Under the pieces are notes generated by a model. The model did no database searches and was not told the origin of the DNA. It saw only the letters and a list, made by a program, of their open reading frames with translations. This document shows positions 18,707 through 28,457 of a stretch of 64,000 nt of DNA, in pieces; position 1 is the first letter of the stretch, and every line of letters begins with the position of its first letter. The stretch is taken from positions 33,959 to 97,958 of the forward strand of contig CAIJMU010000115.1 of NCBI GenBank assembly GCA_903821875.1. Reading direction: 5' to 3'. Source of the stretch: an uncultured Spirochaetota bacterium (lineage in GTDB: Bacteria; Spirochaetota; Spirochaetia; Treponematales; Rectinemataceae). A program made the translations under genes and the position numbers.

Positions 18707-18735
18707 TTGTCGCTTCATGGGGACGCCGCTATCAT
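18707..18735 (+). promoter_or_regulatory. Promoter giving a leaderless mRNA for murB
   Basis: TTGTCG (18707-18712) and TATCAT (18730-18735) have 17-bp spacing. The ATG at 18742 is 6 bp after the -10 box, so transcription should begin at or next to the start codon. No SD sequence is present. Confidence 0.55.
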
Positions 18736-18741
18736 CGGCGC

Positions 18742-19692
18742 ATGCCCACACTAGTGAAATTCCTCTCGAAGATCAATATTGAGGCTTCCATCGCCCTGGA
18801 CGAGCCCATGGCTCAGCATACGAGCTTCCACATCGGTGGTCCGGCCGATGCCCTCGTCGCTCCCGAGAGCGAAGGCGCTTTGGTCCGCCTCGTGGCAGCA
18901 GCAAGGGAAGAGGGCATCTCCCTCTTTTTCCTCGGAGCTGGAGCCAACCTCCTGGTCAGCGACTCTGGCATCAGGGGAATCGTCGTCGACCTTCGCCAGC
19001 TGGCATCTGCCCGCATCGAGGCGCCTGCTTCCCCGCCCAGGGGAGAGGGCTTCCAGCTCGTTGCGGGAGCAGGAAGCAGGCTTTCAGAACTCTGCGAACG
19101 AGCGCTTGCCTGGGGCCTCTCCGGCCTGGAAAATTTCTACGCCATGCCTGGCAGTCTCGGCGGTTCCCTGTTCATGAATGCCCGCTGCTACGAGGTCGAG
19201 ATGGCCGACCTCGTCATGTCGGTCACCATCCTTGACCCGAGGGGCGAGGTCCGGGACCTGCCCCTGAGGCGGGAAGACTGGTCCTATAAGCGCTCGCCCT
19301 TCCAGAGCGGGGAATCCGAAGGGGGAGCGCTGATACTCGCTGCCAGGCTCGCCGTGAAGAAGGCCGGGGACAGAGAAATCGGAGCGACCATGAGGATGCG
19401 GCTCGCTGACCGCGAGGCCAAGGGCCACTTCCGGCTGCCCTCGGCCGGTTCGGTGTTCAAGAACGACCGCACTCTGGGTAAACCCTCAGGCGCCATCCTC
19501 GATGGGCTCGGGATGCGGGGCACCCGGATCGGCGACGCCCTGGTCTCCCCCTGGCACGCCAACATCTTTGTAAATGCCGGAAGGGCGACTGCCAGCGATA
19601 TGCTCTGCCTCATCGATCTGGCCAAGGACCGGGTTTTCAGGGAACTGGGGGTGGATCTGGAGCCTGAAGTCCGGCTTGTCGGCGAGCGCTGA
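18742..19692 (+). CDS. murB: UDP-N-acetylenolpyruvoylglucosamine reductase
   Basis: The 316-aa FAD enzyme makes UDP-N-acetylmuramate for peptidoglycan. Features are H-T-S-F-H-I-G-G-P-A, F-L-G-A-G-A-N-L-L-V-S-D and G-S-L-G-G-S-L-F-M-N-A-R in the FAD domain. The S-A-G-S-V-F-K-N segment holds the Ser proton donor, and a terminal E-P-E-V-R-L-V-G ends the protein. The Y-K-R-S-P-F motif is also present. An in-frame ATG at 18652 would add 30 residues that do not fit the family and would lie upstream of the promoter, so the start at 18742 is preferred. Confidence 0.93.
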   Translation: MPTLVKFLSKINIEASIALDEPMAQHTSFHIGGPADALVAPESEGALVRLVAAAREEGISLFFLGAGANLLVSDSGIRGIVVDLRQLASARIEAPASPPRGEGFQLVAGAGSRLSELCERALAWGLSGLENFYAMPGSLGGSLFMNARCYEVEMADLVMSVTILDPRGEVRDLPLRREDWSYKRSPFQSGESEGGALILAARLAVKKAGDREIGATMRMRLADREAKGHFRLPSAGSVFKNDRTLGKPSGAILDGLGMRGTRIGDALVSPWHANIFVNAGRATASDMLCLIDLAKDRVFRELGVDLEPEVRLVGER

Positions 19693-19869
19693 GCAGAAAG
19701 CTGGGTGGGGAAGACAACCCTAGCCTCGATTGAGGGTATACCCGCGTAGCGCTCCAGCGAAAAAGCCAGCAACCTAAGGCAACGCCCGGCAATGGAAGGG
19801 GACCATAGACCTTCCCCTAGCCAGACAGGGCCACTGAATCCACGTGAACAAGGGAAAGAGGAACTAGAC

Positions 19870-20514
19870 ATGTATCGACTGATGCTCTGCGATGACCACC
19901 AGATTGTCCGGCACGGCCTACGGACCCTCCTTTCAAGCCTCCCTGACATCACTGTCGTCGGGGAGGCTGCCTCGGGGAGCGAGGCCCTCGCCATGGTCGA
20001 GCGCGAGCGCCCTGACATCCTTGTCCTGGACATCTCCATCGGCGACCCCGATGGAATTACCGTAGCCCGGCTCGTCAAGGAACGTTCGCCACGGGTGACC
20101 ATCATCGGCTTTTCGTTCATCGGCGAGGCTGAACTGCTCCGCTCCTTCCTGCGGACGGGGGCAGAATGCTTTGTCCACAAGGGGCCTGGGGACATGGATG
20201 AACTCATTGATGCAGTAAAGGCTGTCAGGGCGGGAGGAACCTACCTCAGCCCCGCCCTCATTCCGATGCTGATGCCTGACTTCCTGACCCATGGACAGGG
20301 CAAGTCCAAGGCCGAATCACTGACCACCCGCGAAAGGGATATCCTGGCCATGGTGGTGCGCGGCCTGAGCTCCAAGGAAATCGCGTCCTTCCTGGGGATA
20401 TCCATCAAGACCATCGAGCGCCACCGCTCCTCGCTCCTGATCAAGGCCCAGGTTAAAAATTCGGCCGACCTGGTGCGCTGGGCAATTACGATGAAACTGG
20501 TGGATCCTGCCTGA
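19870..20514 (+). CDS. LuxR/NarL-type response regulator
   Basis: The 214-aa protein has a receiver domain (1-120) with acidic pocket Asp8-Asp9, phospho-Asp54 in L-V-L-D-I-S and H-K-G-P at the switch Lys. The LuxR DNA-binding domain (about 150-210) shows L-T-T-R-E-R-D-I-L and S-I-K-T-I-E-R-H-R. An AGAGGAA ribosome site precedes the ATG at 19870. A 177-bp spacer with no gene lies upstream and must hold its promoter. Its likely kinase is the convergent gene, whose 3' end overlaps it by 29 bp. Confidence 0.9.
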   Translation: MYRLMLCDDHQIVRHGLRTLLSSLPDITVVGEAASGSEALAMVERERPDILVLDISIGDPDGITVARLVKERSPRVTIIGFSFIGEAELLRSFLRTGAECFVHKGPGDMDELIDAVKAVRAGGTYLSPALIPMLMPDFLTHGQGKSKAESLTTRERDILAMVVRGLSSKEIASFLGISIKTIERHRSSLLIKAQVKNSADLVRWAITMKLVDPA

Positions 20515-22264
20515 AGCGCAGCGAAAAAACAGTGCCTCCGCCTGGCCGGGCTGCCACAGTGAAGCGCACCCCCATGATGCGTGCAAAGTCGCGGCAGAGC
20601 ATGAGTCCGATGCCCTCCCCTCCCCGCATGGCGCTTTCCGTAGCGATGGGACCATCGACGGGAAAGCCGGAACCTGTGTCCGCCACTTCGACGAGGAGCC
20701 CCTCGCCTTCGGACTTGCCCCTGATCGTGATACAGCCGCCCTTCGGGGTTGCATCCAGGGCGTTGACCAATAGGTTGCGGAAGAGGAGTTCGGTCATGCG
20801 GCGGTCAGTGTAAGCGACCAGCAGGCCATCCTGCTCGATGTCGACACGGACTCCCGCGAGCAGTGCGTGGGGCCGGAAAGATGAAACCACCACGGAAGCA
20901 AGACCCTCGAGGGCGACCATTTCAAGCCTCGGGACAACCACGGACAGGCCCGCCTTGGCCCAGGCCAGGATGTCATCGAGAAGGATGTAATCGCGCGAGG
21001 TAGCAAGGGCAAGCATGTCGAGGCCCGAGTCGGGATGGCCATCGAGGGAGGCCTTCCTCGCCAGCTGGGTGGCTATCACCTCGGCCCCGTGGAGCTGGTT
21101 GCGAAGGTCGTGGGAGAGAACCGCGATAAATCGGTCCTTCGTGCTGTTGAGTCCCTGCAGCTCGCTTGTACGTTCCCGAACGGTCACTTCGAGGCTCGCG
21201 TTGAGCCTGTCGAGCTCGGCGCTCTTCTGCTCGGCCATGCGCCTGGCATCGGATTCCGCCTGGAACAGGATCCAGATGAAGAAGACGCTCGAAAGAAAGG
21301 TGACATAGGGCGTAACCCGGAACCATGGAAGGTGGCCCGTCGCGATCGTCGTGCCCCAATCGAAGGGTATGGTGAAAGCCGCCACCGCCATGATGATGAC
21401 AAGGTTCCTGTTGGTAAGGTTCGGATCCCGCTTCAAGGCAATCAGGGCAAAGATGAACTGGCCAAGCCCGAAGAGGTTGCTCGCTGTCGAGACACTTGCG
21501 ATGCTGCGACTGAAAAAGACAGTCGAATCGGAGGCCGCCAGGGTCCAGACCCAGAGCGGAAGGAATACGGGCAAAGAAATGACCAGCCAGTGCCAGGGCT
21601 TGCGGTAGAGCCGGGTGAGGGCCAGGACAAAGGCCCCCGCCGATTGCATGCTGATGCATCCTGCGATGACCCTGACCTGCTCAGCAAAGCGAGTGGGCGC
21701 GCGATCCCAGGCGAGAAGCATCGGCGCCTGGGAAAAGGCAAGGCCGACGTTGAAGAGTGCAAAGTACAGCCAGACCTCGTGGCCCTTCATCCCGTTCCGT
21801 ATCCAGAAAACAAAGGAAGCGAGGCCGATGAAGAGGGACATGACAGAAAAGGCAGTCACCATGTCCCGGTTCAGCAGGTTGCGCAGAAAAACCGCAAAGC
21901 TTGCGCTGCTGCGATCGGAGAGGATGAAGGCTTCAGTGGTCATCCCCGGATCGCCTGGAAGGCCCAGGGTTATTTCCACCACTGGCCAGGCGGCTGCGCG
22001 GGGCGGTAGCCACTCCGGAGGAATGGACAGCAAGCTGGTCCATAGCGTCCGTGTCGTGATCGGCCCCTCTGAATTGCCGCGAACGAGGAGGGTGGCGCCG
22101 TTGATCTTGACCGTCGCGGGAAGATTGAGGGGCGGGACGATGATCACCGGTTCCTTGAGCGATGCCCAGGCGGAAGAGGGAATGGCGACAGATCCATCGG
22201 GGGCGGGAATGAGGGCCAGGTCCCGTGCCATCGCGGGGAAGGCAGCCAGGCAGAGCGCCAGCAC
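20486..22264 (-). CDS. Membrane sensor histidine kinase (7TM-type sensor)
   Basis: The 592-aa protein starts at GTG with a GAGGAAGG 6 bp upstream. It has a signal peptide (1-14), a periplasmic beta-rich domain (about 15-135) and seven or so membrane helices (about 140-335), like 7TM-DISM receptors. A coiled coil (about 335-375) leads to HisKA with phospho-His in V-L-S-H-D-L-R-N-Q and HATPase with N-L-L-V-N-A-L-D-A, D-T-G-S-G-F and G-E-G-I-G-L. It has no receiver of its own. Its probable partner is the LuxR-type regulator encoded convergently, whose last 29 bp it shares. Confidence 0.88.
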   Translation of the reverse strand: MLALCLAAFPAMARDLALIPAPDGSVAIPSSAWASLKEPVIIVPPLNLPATVKINGATLLVRGNSEGPITTRTLWTSLLSIPPEWLPPRAAAWPVVEITLGLPGDPGMTTEAFILSDRSSASFAVFLRNLLNRDMVTAFSVMSLFIGLASFVFWIRNGMKGHEVWLYFALFNVGLAFSQAPMLLAWDRAPTRFAEQVRVIAGCISMQSAGAFVLALTRLYRKPWHWLVISLPVFLPLWVWTLAASDSTVFFSRSIASVSTASNLFGLGQFIFALIALKRDPNLTNRNLVIIMAVAAFTIPFDWGTTIATGHLPWFRVTPYVTFLSSVFFIWILFQAESDARRMAEQKSAELDRLNASLEVTVRERTSELQGLNSTKDRFIAVLSHDLRNQLHGAEVIATQLARKASLDGHPDSGLDMLALATSRDYILLDDILAWAKAGLSVVVPRLEMVALEGLASVVVSSFRPHALLAGVRVDIEQDGLLVAYTDRRMTELLFRNLLVNALDATPKGGCITIRGKSEGEGLLVEVADTGSGFPVDGPIATESAMRGGEGIGLMLCRDFARIMGVRFTVAARPGGGTVFSLRFRQDPPVSS

Positions 22265-22342
22265 GAGTAGCCTTCCTCGGAGGCGGCAGCCCTTGAGTAA
22301 CAGGCTTCGGCAAACCCTCGAACGCAGACAGCTACCCTTGGC

Positions 22343-22543
22343 TTAGGCTGAAAGGTCGATCTTCGTCCCCGAGCCACTGGGCAGGGGAGCCGAAGCGGGC
22401 AGGCTTTGGACCGATTCAAAGAGCTGGGCGAGGGCTGCTCCTGCATCACCCATCTCTGACAGTGACTTCTTGAGGAGGGCGCTTCCGACCGCATTGGCGA
22501 CCCTCGACTGGGCGAGCGAGCTGCTCAGGTTTTGAATGTCCAT
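22343..22543 (-). CDS. YjfB-like putative motility peptide
   Basis: The 66-aa protein begins M-D-I-Q-N-L-S-S-S-L-A-Q-S, contains a short helix and ends with a K-I-D-L-S-A-like tail. The start, the small size and the Ser/Ala-rich tail match the YjfB family, which is found in flagellated Firmicutes and spirochaetes and is called putative motility on genomic association only. The match is from memory of the family pattern. It stands alone between the kinase and the flavoprotein. Confidence 0.6.
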   Translation of the reverse strand: MDIQNLSSSLAQSRVANAVGSALLKKSLSEMGDAGAALAQLFESVQSLPASAPLPSGSGTKIDLSA

Positions 22544-22579
22544 GCTTCCATTATCGACATATGAGGGTAATCCCGCTAG

Positions 22580-23995
22580 TCACCTGAGGGTCTTCCCCAG
22601 AATGGCGGCGGCTGCCAGGGCGCCGGTCGCAAAGGCTGCATGGAGGTTGTATCCCCCTGTATCGCCATCGTAGTCAAGGATTTCTCCGGCGAAAAAAAGT
22701 CCGCTCACGAGCCTCGACTCCATTGTCGCGGAATCCACTGAACGCAGGTCGACACCTCCGGCGGTAACCATCGCAGTCTCGGCGCCCCCGAGGGCTGAGA
22801 CGGTCAGGGGAAAGGCGGTGACAAGCCTGGCCAGTTCGCGACGCGACGCGCGCGACAGGGATGCGAGGGTCGCCTCATCGGAGAGCCCCGCCTTTTCGCA
22901 GAGGTACTGGGACAGGGCGCGTGGAAGGCCCCCGGAAGAAAGCGCAGTGCGTACAAGGAGCCTCGGCCCGCGGAGGACAGCATCGTCAAGAAGGGCGACA
23001 AACTCCAGAGTCGCCCTCCCCTGGCTGCTCCCCTTCTCGATTCCCTCCCAGGGGAAGCGGATTTCCAGAAGCTCGCCTTTTTCGATGTTGCGTGAGAGGT
23101 CGAGGACGAGGGGCCCAGACAGACCCTCGTGAGTGATGAGGAGGTCGCCCGAGCGCTCGCAAACACGCTTCCCGCCACGGCGAAGGACGAGGCCGGCATC
23201 GCGGAAGGAAAGCCCTGAAAGGCCCGAAAGCTCCCAGGCGTGAACATATACAGCAGCGAGGGCAGGCCTCGGCCGTACCAGGGGATGGCCCAGGGAGGCT
23301 GCAAGGGCGTAGCCGTCGCCCGAACTGCCGGTGACGGGCCAGGTGATGCCGCCCGTGGCCAGGAGTATAGTATTAACTGTCATCATTTCGGGGCCACCGC
23401 TGGGTGCAGGCTCCGGCACCGTACCTGCTGCCGGCCGCGCTTCCGGCCCTGCCTCGACGAGGAAGCCCCCCCCGCTCAGGGCGGTCACCGCCAGCGCACG
23501 GCAGCCGGTGATGATCTGTACACCCAGCGACGCGGCTTCTGCGAGGAGGGCGGCGAGGACGTCGGAGGCCCTTCCCGAGGAGGGAAACACCTTTCCGTTC
23601 GGCTCAATTGTAAAGGCAAGTCCACGGGCAGCGAACCAGGCCAGGAGGGCCGGGCTGTCGAGGGCCGTGAGGGCAGGTCGGAGGAAGCGCGCCGCAGATC
23701 CGGGTTTCCCCCCTCCGCCGTAGCACCCGAGGAGTTCGTCGACCGCTGCGTCGTGCGCGATATTGCAGCGGCCCGAACCCGAAACCAGGAGCTTCCGCCC
23801 CGGTCTCCCCATGCGTTCGAGGACCCTCACGGGCCAGGCGGAAGCCCCCCCTGCACCACTCTGCCCGCCCAGGGATCGCGCCAGGCGGACTGCGGCAAAG
23901 AGCCCGGCCGGACCGCCACCTATGATCAGGGTCCCGCAGGGCTGTCCCGACCCCGGTCGATCGCTCCCGCTTCCGCCTTCCGGCACCTCAGGCAT
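22580..23995 (-). CDS. YhiN/HI0933-family FAD-dependent oxidoreductase
   Basis: The 471-aa flavoprotein has the dinucleotide-binding I-I-G-G-G-P-A-G-L near residues 25-33. It also has the family signature R-K-L-L-V-S-G-S-G-R-C-N-I and a C-terminal A-G-E-I-L-D-Y-D-G-D-T-G-G-Y-N that closes the FAD site. These proteins are widespread and their substrate is unknown; some relatives are linked to RNA or envelope modification. A Pro/Gly-rich N-terminal tail of about 20 residues precedes the fold. Its start overlaps the stop of the GH3 gene by 8 bp, so the two are cotranscribed. Confidence 0.88.
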   Translation of the reverse strand: MPEVPEGGSGSDRPGSGQPCGTLIIGGGPAGLFAAVRLARSLGGQSGAGGASAWPVRVLERMGRPGRKLLVSGSGRCNIAHDAAVDELLGCYGGGGKPGSAARFLRPALTALDSPALLAWFAARGLAFTIEPNGKVFPSSGRASDVLAALLAEAASLGVQIITGCRALAVTALSGGGFLVEAGPEARPAAGTVPEPAPSGGPEMMTVNTILLATGGITWPVTGSSGDGYALAASLGHPLVRPRPALAAVYVHAWELSGLSGLSFRDAGLVLRRGGKRVCERSGDLLITHEGLSGPLVLDLSRNIEKGELLEIRFPWEGIEKGSSQGRATLEFVALLDDAVLRGPRLLVRTALSSGGLPRALSQYLCEKAGLSDEATLASLSRASRRELARLVTAFPLTVSALGGAETAMVTAGGVDLRSVDSATMESRLVSGLFFAGEILDYDGDTGGYNLHAAFATGALAAAAILGKTLR

Positions 23996-26405
23996 CCCTT
24001 CGGCCGATCAGGGCAGCCAGGGCGGCTAATGGCCTGCCATTAGCGAAGGCGACAAGCATCCGTATCAGCGAAAGGGGGATGATGCCGCCTGACATCGCAG
24101 GAAGCTTCCGTGCAGGCAGCTCCCTGATCATCTCCTCCATCATCCTGTAGTTGGCGTCGCCCGGCCCCGGGACAGAGTCCTTCGTCGCCTTCCACACAAC
24201 GACCCCCATGATCAGTCTCGCCAGGCGGGAGTCGGCCGCCAGGTCGCCCAGGGGCCTGTCGAGGTCGTGGGGACGGCCGACACGCGAAGGCGGGAGGGCC
24301 CGGCCGAGGCGGCGCGAGAACTCCTGGTCGGACATCGCAGATGGAGGGCGGGAAAGGTCGCGCGGCGGCATGGCTTCGCGGGCGGCCCCACCCTCCACGT
24401 GGAGGGTGAACTCAAGGGGGAGGTCATGCGAACTACCACCAATTCGTACAATCACTGGACCGCCTTCGACCTCGAAGGCCTCCGAGGCCGGGTTCCAGTG
24501 CCGGAGCGCCCGGGTGCCGATGGAGAACTCCACGCGGGCCTCGGCCCCCTCTTCGAGCCTGACCTTGGCAAAGGCGGCGAGAGAAAGGAGTGGCCGCTCT
24601 ACGCCGGACTCGGGCCAGGACAGGTAGCACTGGGCGATCTCGGCCCCCGCACGCGGCCCCACATTCGCGACAGTGAACGAGAAGGTCACCGTCTGTCCCG
24701 CGGCCACAGCCCCGCGGCCCGCTTCGAGGCCGCTGTAGGAAAAGCGCGTGTAGGAAAGCCCGTAGCCGAAGGGAAAGCGCGCAGGCCGTCCTGAAGAAGC
24801 GTACCATCGATAGCCCACGAAGGGGCCTTCCTTGTACATGACCCTGTCCCCCTCGCCGGGGAAGTTTCCATATGCCGGCGTGTCCTCGAGGCACAGCGGC
24901 CAGGTTTCGGCGAGCTTGCCCGAGGGATTGACCCTCCCAAAAAGGATGTCGGCCTGTGCCGTCCCGCCTGCCTGTCCGCCCAGGTAACCTGCAAGGAGGG
25001 CGCGTACCCCCGGCAGCCAGTCGGTACCGACGGGAGAGCCACCCGAATACACCGCCACCACGCGCGAGCACTCTGCCGATAATCCCGCCAGGAGGGCCAG
25101 CTGGTTGGCCGGGAGGTCGAGGCCCTCCCGGTCGAAGCCCTCGGACTCGAAGATGGGAGGTAAACCTATCGCTACTATGAGGATCCCGCCCTCGGCTTCG
25201 ATGGAACGGGCAAGCATGAGGGCCTCGGCCTCGAGGACCGGGTCGCGCCTGTCATGCCCGAGCGAATAGCCGGGGGCGAAGCGGAGCGCGGGCAGTTCGG
25301 CGCGCAGCGCATCCAGGAGCCCCACGAGCCGCGTCGGCTTCAGGAAGGATGAACCCGCGCCCTGGTAGCGTGGACTGCGGGCCAGCTCCCCGACGAGGGC
25401 CACCGGCCGATCTGTCGCAATTGGGAGGATATCGTCCTCGTTCTTCAACAGGACCATCGACTCGGCGGCGATGCGGCATGCCAGGGCGTGGTGCGCCTCC
25501 TCGAGGTCGGCCGGGATACCGCCTGGGCCTTCCTTCCCAGGCGGCGTCGACAGCAGGAGCGAGATAATCCGGTCCACCGACTCGTCGAGTCTCGCGGCGG
25601 GGAGCTGACCCTTTCCGATGGCGGCCGCTACCTCGGCCGCACTCGAGGGCGCGCCTTCTGGCATCTCCAGGTCGATGCCGGCGGCGATGCCCAGGGCGCG
25701 ATCGTTCGAGGCTCCCCAGTCGGTGACCACCAGGCCCTCATAGCCCCACTCATCGCGGAGGATGCGCTGCGTAAGGAGGGGATTCTCGCTGCAGCGCTGG
25801 CCATTTATCAGGTTGTAGGCGCACATCACCGAGGCGGGTTTCGCCACCTTGATGGCGTCCTCGAAGCTCGCAAGGTAGATCTCGCGGAGTGCGCGCTCCT
25901 CCACGAGGGCATCCACCGTCATGCGCCGGCGCTCCTGGTTGTTGACAGCAAAATGTTTGAGCGAAGCGGCGACACCGCGCCCCTGAAGACCCTTGATCCA
26001 GCCCGCAGCGAGGGCCGAGGACAAGAGCGGATCCTCGGAGAAGTACTCGAAGTTGCGTCCGCACAGTGGCGAACGCTTGATGTTGGCCCCGGGACCGAGG
26101 AGGACGGAAACACCCAGGCTTAGGCACTCCCCGGCGAGGGCCTGGCCCATTTCCTCGAGAAGGGCCGGATCGAAGGAGCAGGCTGAAAGGGATGCAGTCG
26201 GAAAGGCTGTGGTCGGTATTGTTCCAACAAAGTCGGAATCCTTCCTGGCATCGGCGATCTTCCGGACACCGTGGGGTCCGTCAGTCAGGTGGATGGCAGG
26301 AAGACCGAGCCTCGGAATCGCCCGGGTCAGCCAGAATCCATCGCCTGTAATGAAGGCAAGCTTTTCCGTGAGCGTCATCTTTCCGACAAGGTCGGCGTTC
26401 TTCAT
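23988..26405 (-). CDS. Family 3 beta-glucosidase
   Basis: The 805-aa enzyme should hydrolyse beta-linked glucosides. The N-terminal GH3 barrel shows H-L-T-D-G-P-H-G-V-R and the catalytic Asp in V-V-T-D-W-G-A. The second alpha/beta domain and a C-terminal fibronectin-III-like domain (about 590-680) follow. About 110 extra residues at the C-terminus resemble tails of clostridial and spirochaetal beta-glucosidases. There is no signal peptide, so it is cytoplasmic and acts on imported oligosaccharides. A CGGAGG sits 6 bp before the ATG at 26405. A possible promoter TTGAAG-18-TGCTAT lies just upstream. Confidence 0.9.
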   Translation of the reverse strand: MKNADLVGKMTLTEKLAFITGDGFWLTRAIPRLGLPAIHLTDGPHGVRKIADARKDSDFVGTIPTTAFPTASLSACSFDPALLEEMGQALAGECLSLGVSVLLGPGANIKRSPLCGRNFEYFSEDPLLSSALAAGWIKGLQGRGVAASLKHFAVNNQERRRMTVDALVEERALREIYLASFEDAIKVAKPASVMCAYNLINGQRCSENPLLTQRILRDEWGYEGLVVTDWGASNDRALGIAAGIDLEMPEGAPSSAAEVAAAIGKGQLPAARLDESVDRIISLLLSTPPGKEGPGGIPADLEEAHHALACRIAAESMVLLKNEDDILPIATDRPVALVGELARSPRYQGAGSSFLKPTRLVGLLDALRAELPALRFAPGYSLGHDRRDPVLEAEALMLARSIEAEGGILIVAIGLPPIFESEGFDREGLDLPANQLALLAGLSAECSRVVAVYSGGSPVGTDWLPGVRALLAGYLGGQAGGTAQADILFGRVNPSGKLAETWPLCLEDTPAYGNFPGEGDRVMYKEGPFVGYRWYASSGRPARFPFGYGLSYTRFSYSGLEAGRGAVAAGQTVTFSFTVANVGPRAGAEIAQCYLSWPESGVERPLLSLAAFAKVRLEEGAEARVEFSIGTRALRHWNPASEAFEVEGGPVIVRIGGSSHDLPLEFTLHVEGGAAREAMPPRDLSRPPSAMSDQEFSRRLGRALPPSRVGRPHDLDRPLGDLAADSRLARLIMGVVVWKATKDSVPGPGDANYRMMEEMIRELPARKLPAMSGGIIPLSLIRMLVAFANGRPLAALAALIGRRDA

Positions 26406-26466
26406 GGAAGCCTCCGATCGCGAGGATAGCACAGCTCCCTGCCTTGCATCTTCAAGGCATATCGCC

Positions 26467-27043
26467 TCAGGCTACATTAAACCAACTAAACCCGATGTTC
26501 GCCACCACCACGCAGACCGCGCAGCGGATCTCGTACTGGGGAAAGGTCGAAAGGATGTCGGCCTTGTAGCGCTGCAGCTGGGCCACGGCGTCGGCCGGAG
26601 GCTCGGTGATGCCTCCGGGCTTTGTGCCGCTGGAGACGCAGGAATGACTCCAGGCTGATCCGACAATCGCTGGCAAAGTTCCGTTCCAGCTTTGCCATAT
26701 CCATGCTCACCTGGACAGTGGAGAAATTAAGGCGCAGGACCATGTAGCTGTTCCGCTCAGCTGTGGGCTTCCGCCCGATGTCCAGATGGCCGAACAGCTC
26801 CTCGAACTTCTCTTTGCGGCGGATGTCGTAGTAGCACTCGAGCGTCGAGCACCAGAGGGTCTTGCCGAAGCGGCGCGGGCGAAGGAACACAGGCACGCGG
26901 TAGTTTTCCAGCTCCCGGATAAATCCGGTCTTGTCGACCAGATAGTAGTCTTCCTCGAGTATCTGCTCGAAATTAGCCACCGAGCAGGGAAGCCTTCGAG
27001 GCTTGCCAGAACCCGGTTTGCCGGGTGGAATGATGCCACTCAT
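26467..27043 (-). pseudogene. AAA-ATPase-like (PD-(D/E)XK-associated) gene remnant
   Basis: The 5' part reads as the start of an AAA-ATPase-like protein: E-Q-I-L-E-E-D-Y-Y-L-V-D-K-T-G-F-I-R-E-L followed by L-R-P-R-R-F-G-K-T-L as a Walker A-like loop. After about 150 codons the frame breaks near 26630. A second frame carries a tail-like F-P-Q-Y-E-I-R-C-A-V-C-V-V-V up to 26467. The normal family length is above 500 aa, so most of the middle is missing. The intact form is a frequent accessory gene in gut bacteria and spirochaetes, with a nuclease-like C-terminus. Confidence 0.65.
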
Positions 27044-27149
27044 ACGGGTAATTGTAACGGGCCCCTTGGACAAGGGCAAGGTGACAAGCTGCACGCTCTT
27101 CCCTCCAGCCCTGTCCGCAGCCGTGGGGCTTGCGGGGTTTTGTCGACAA

Positions 27150-28363
27150 TCATGGCAGCTTGCCGAGCAGGAATTCCCTGAGTCCACGATGACGCACGCC
27201 GCGTTCGTCTGCCCTGATCGGGTCGAGGCTCACGACGAACTTGGGATGATTGTCGTCTATCCGGTAGAGATTACCGAACTCGCGAAGGCGGGTCTCCTCG
27301 GAGGCGACGCTCATCGCTACTTGCACATAGATCATCTGGTCTGCCCGAGTGCCCACGAAGTCAATCTCCCGGTCGCCCAGCACGCCGACACAGACAGTCC
27401 AGCCATCCTGAACAAGCTTGAGATAGACAGCATTCTCAACGATTTTCCCGAGGTCTGCCTGCTTGAATCCACGGAGGGCGCTACGCAGGCCGAGATCCTC
27501 GAAGTAGAGCTTCTCGCCGATCTCGAAGAGCCGCCTGCCCTTGATGTCGTATCGCGGGCAACGATGCACGAGGAATGCGGCTTCGAGGTGGGAAAGGTAA
27601 TCAATGACAATCTGAGGCGATACAGACAGGTTTTGGGACTTGAGGTATTCAGAAATCCGCTTCGCGGAAAGCAGGGTCCCCACGGAATCAGCGCAATACC
27701 TGACGAGGTTGCGCAGAAAGACAGTATTGCGCACTCCGAAGCGCTCTACGACATCGCGCAGCACGACGGTATCGACGATGGCATCGAGGTATTCGATTAG
27801 GACCCCATCCTCGAAGGGAAGTCGGGCGAGATAGGGCAAGCCACCGTAGCGCAGATAGCGCGAAAGACTCTCGTCGGAATCCGCCAGGCCGTGAAAGTAG
27901 AGGAACTCTGCGTAGGACAGGGAATGGATGTTGAAGGTTATGGCGCGGCCGGCAAACAGGGTCGCTAGTTCACCGGACAGGAGCCGGGCATTGCTCCCCG
28001 TCACATAGAGATCGTAGCGCCTTTCTGCTGCAAGGCTACGCAGGGCTGGGGCAAAATCCCCAATCTCCTGGACTTCATCGATAAGCACGAGGCTCCGGTG
28101 ATCGCTGGGGCAATCGAGGGCATGAACCCGCTTGATAAGATCCGCCCCCGTCCGGACTTCGCTCCAGTCATCCCTTCCTTGTCGATAAAAAGCACCTGGC
28201 GATCAGGATATCTTGAACGCCACTCTGCCTCGACCAGGTGAAGCAGCCCACTCTTGCCAACCCGCCTTTGTCCGAGGAAGACCTTGATCAGGTCTCCATC
28301 GGAGAAGGCCTTGATTCGCTCGATGTAGCTTGGGCGAGATAGCCAGAGTGCACTGCTCATCAT
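27150..28363 (-). pseudogene. AAA/DUF4143 ATPase with a frameshift
   Basis: Two overlapping frames together make one full AAA_14-DUF4143 protein of about 400 aa. The first (28363 to about 28165) has G-Q-R-R-V-G-K-S-G-L-L as Walker A and ends homology at F-I-D-K-E-G. The second frame continues with D-W-S-E-V-R and carries Walker B V-L-I-D-E-V-Q-E, the sensor T-G-S-N-A-R-L-L and the DUF4143 domain with G-D-R-E-I-D-F-V-G. The break is a single-base change near 28165. Unless programmed or a sequencing error, the gene is dead. Family members are common solitary ATPases of unknown role. Confidence 0.8.
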
Positions 28364-28457
28364 TCAATCATACATGAAGGATCTTATATTTCAAGCCTTT
28401 TCTTCAAACGTATGGTGAACTCTTGAGGAGGGGGCTTACGCCAACTGCGGCGACCAG

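Noticed and set aside
18652..18741. Earlier murB start at 18652
   Set aside because: The extra 30 codons would lie upstream of the promoter found at 18707-18735 and do not match MurB.
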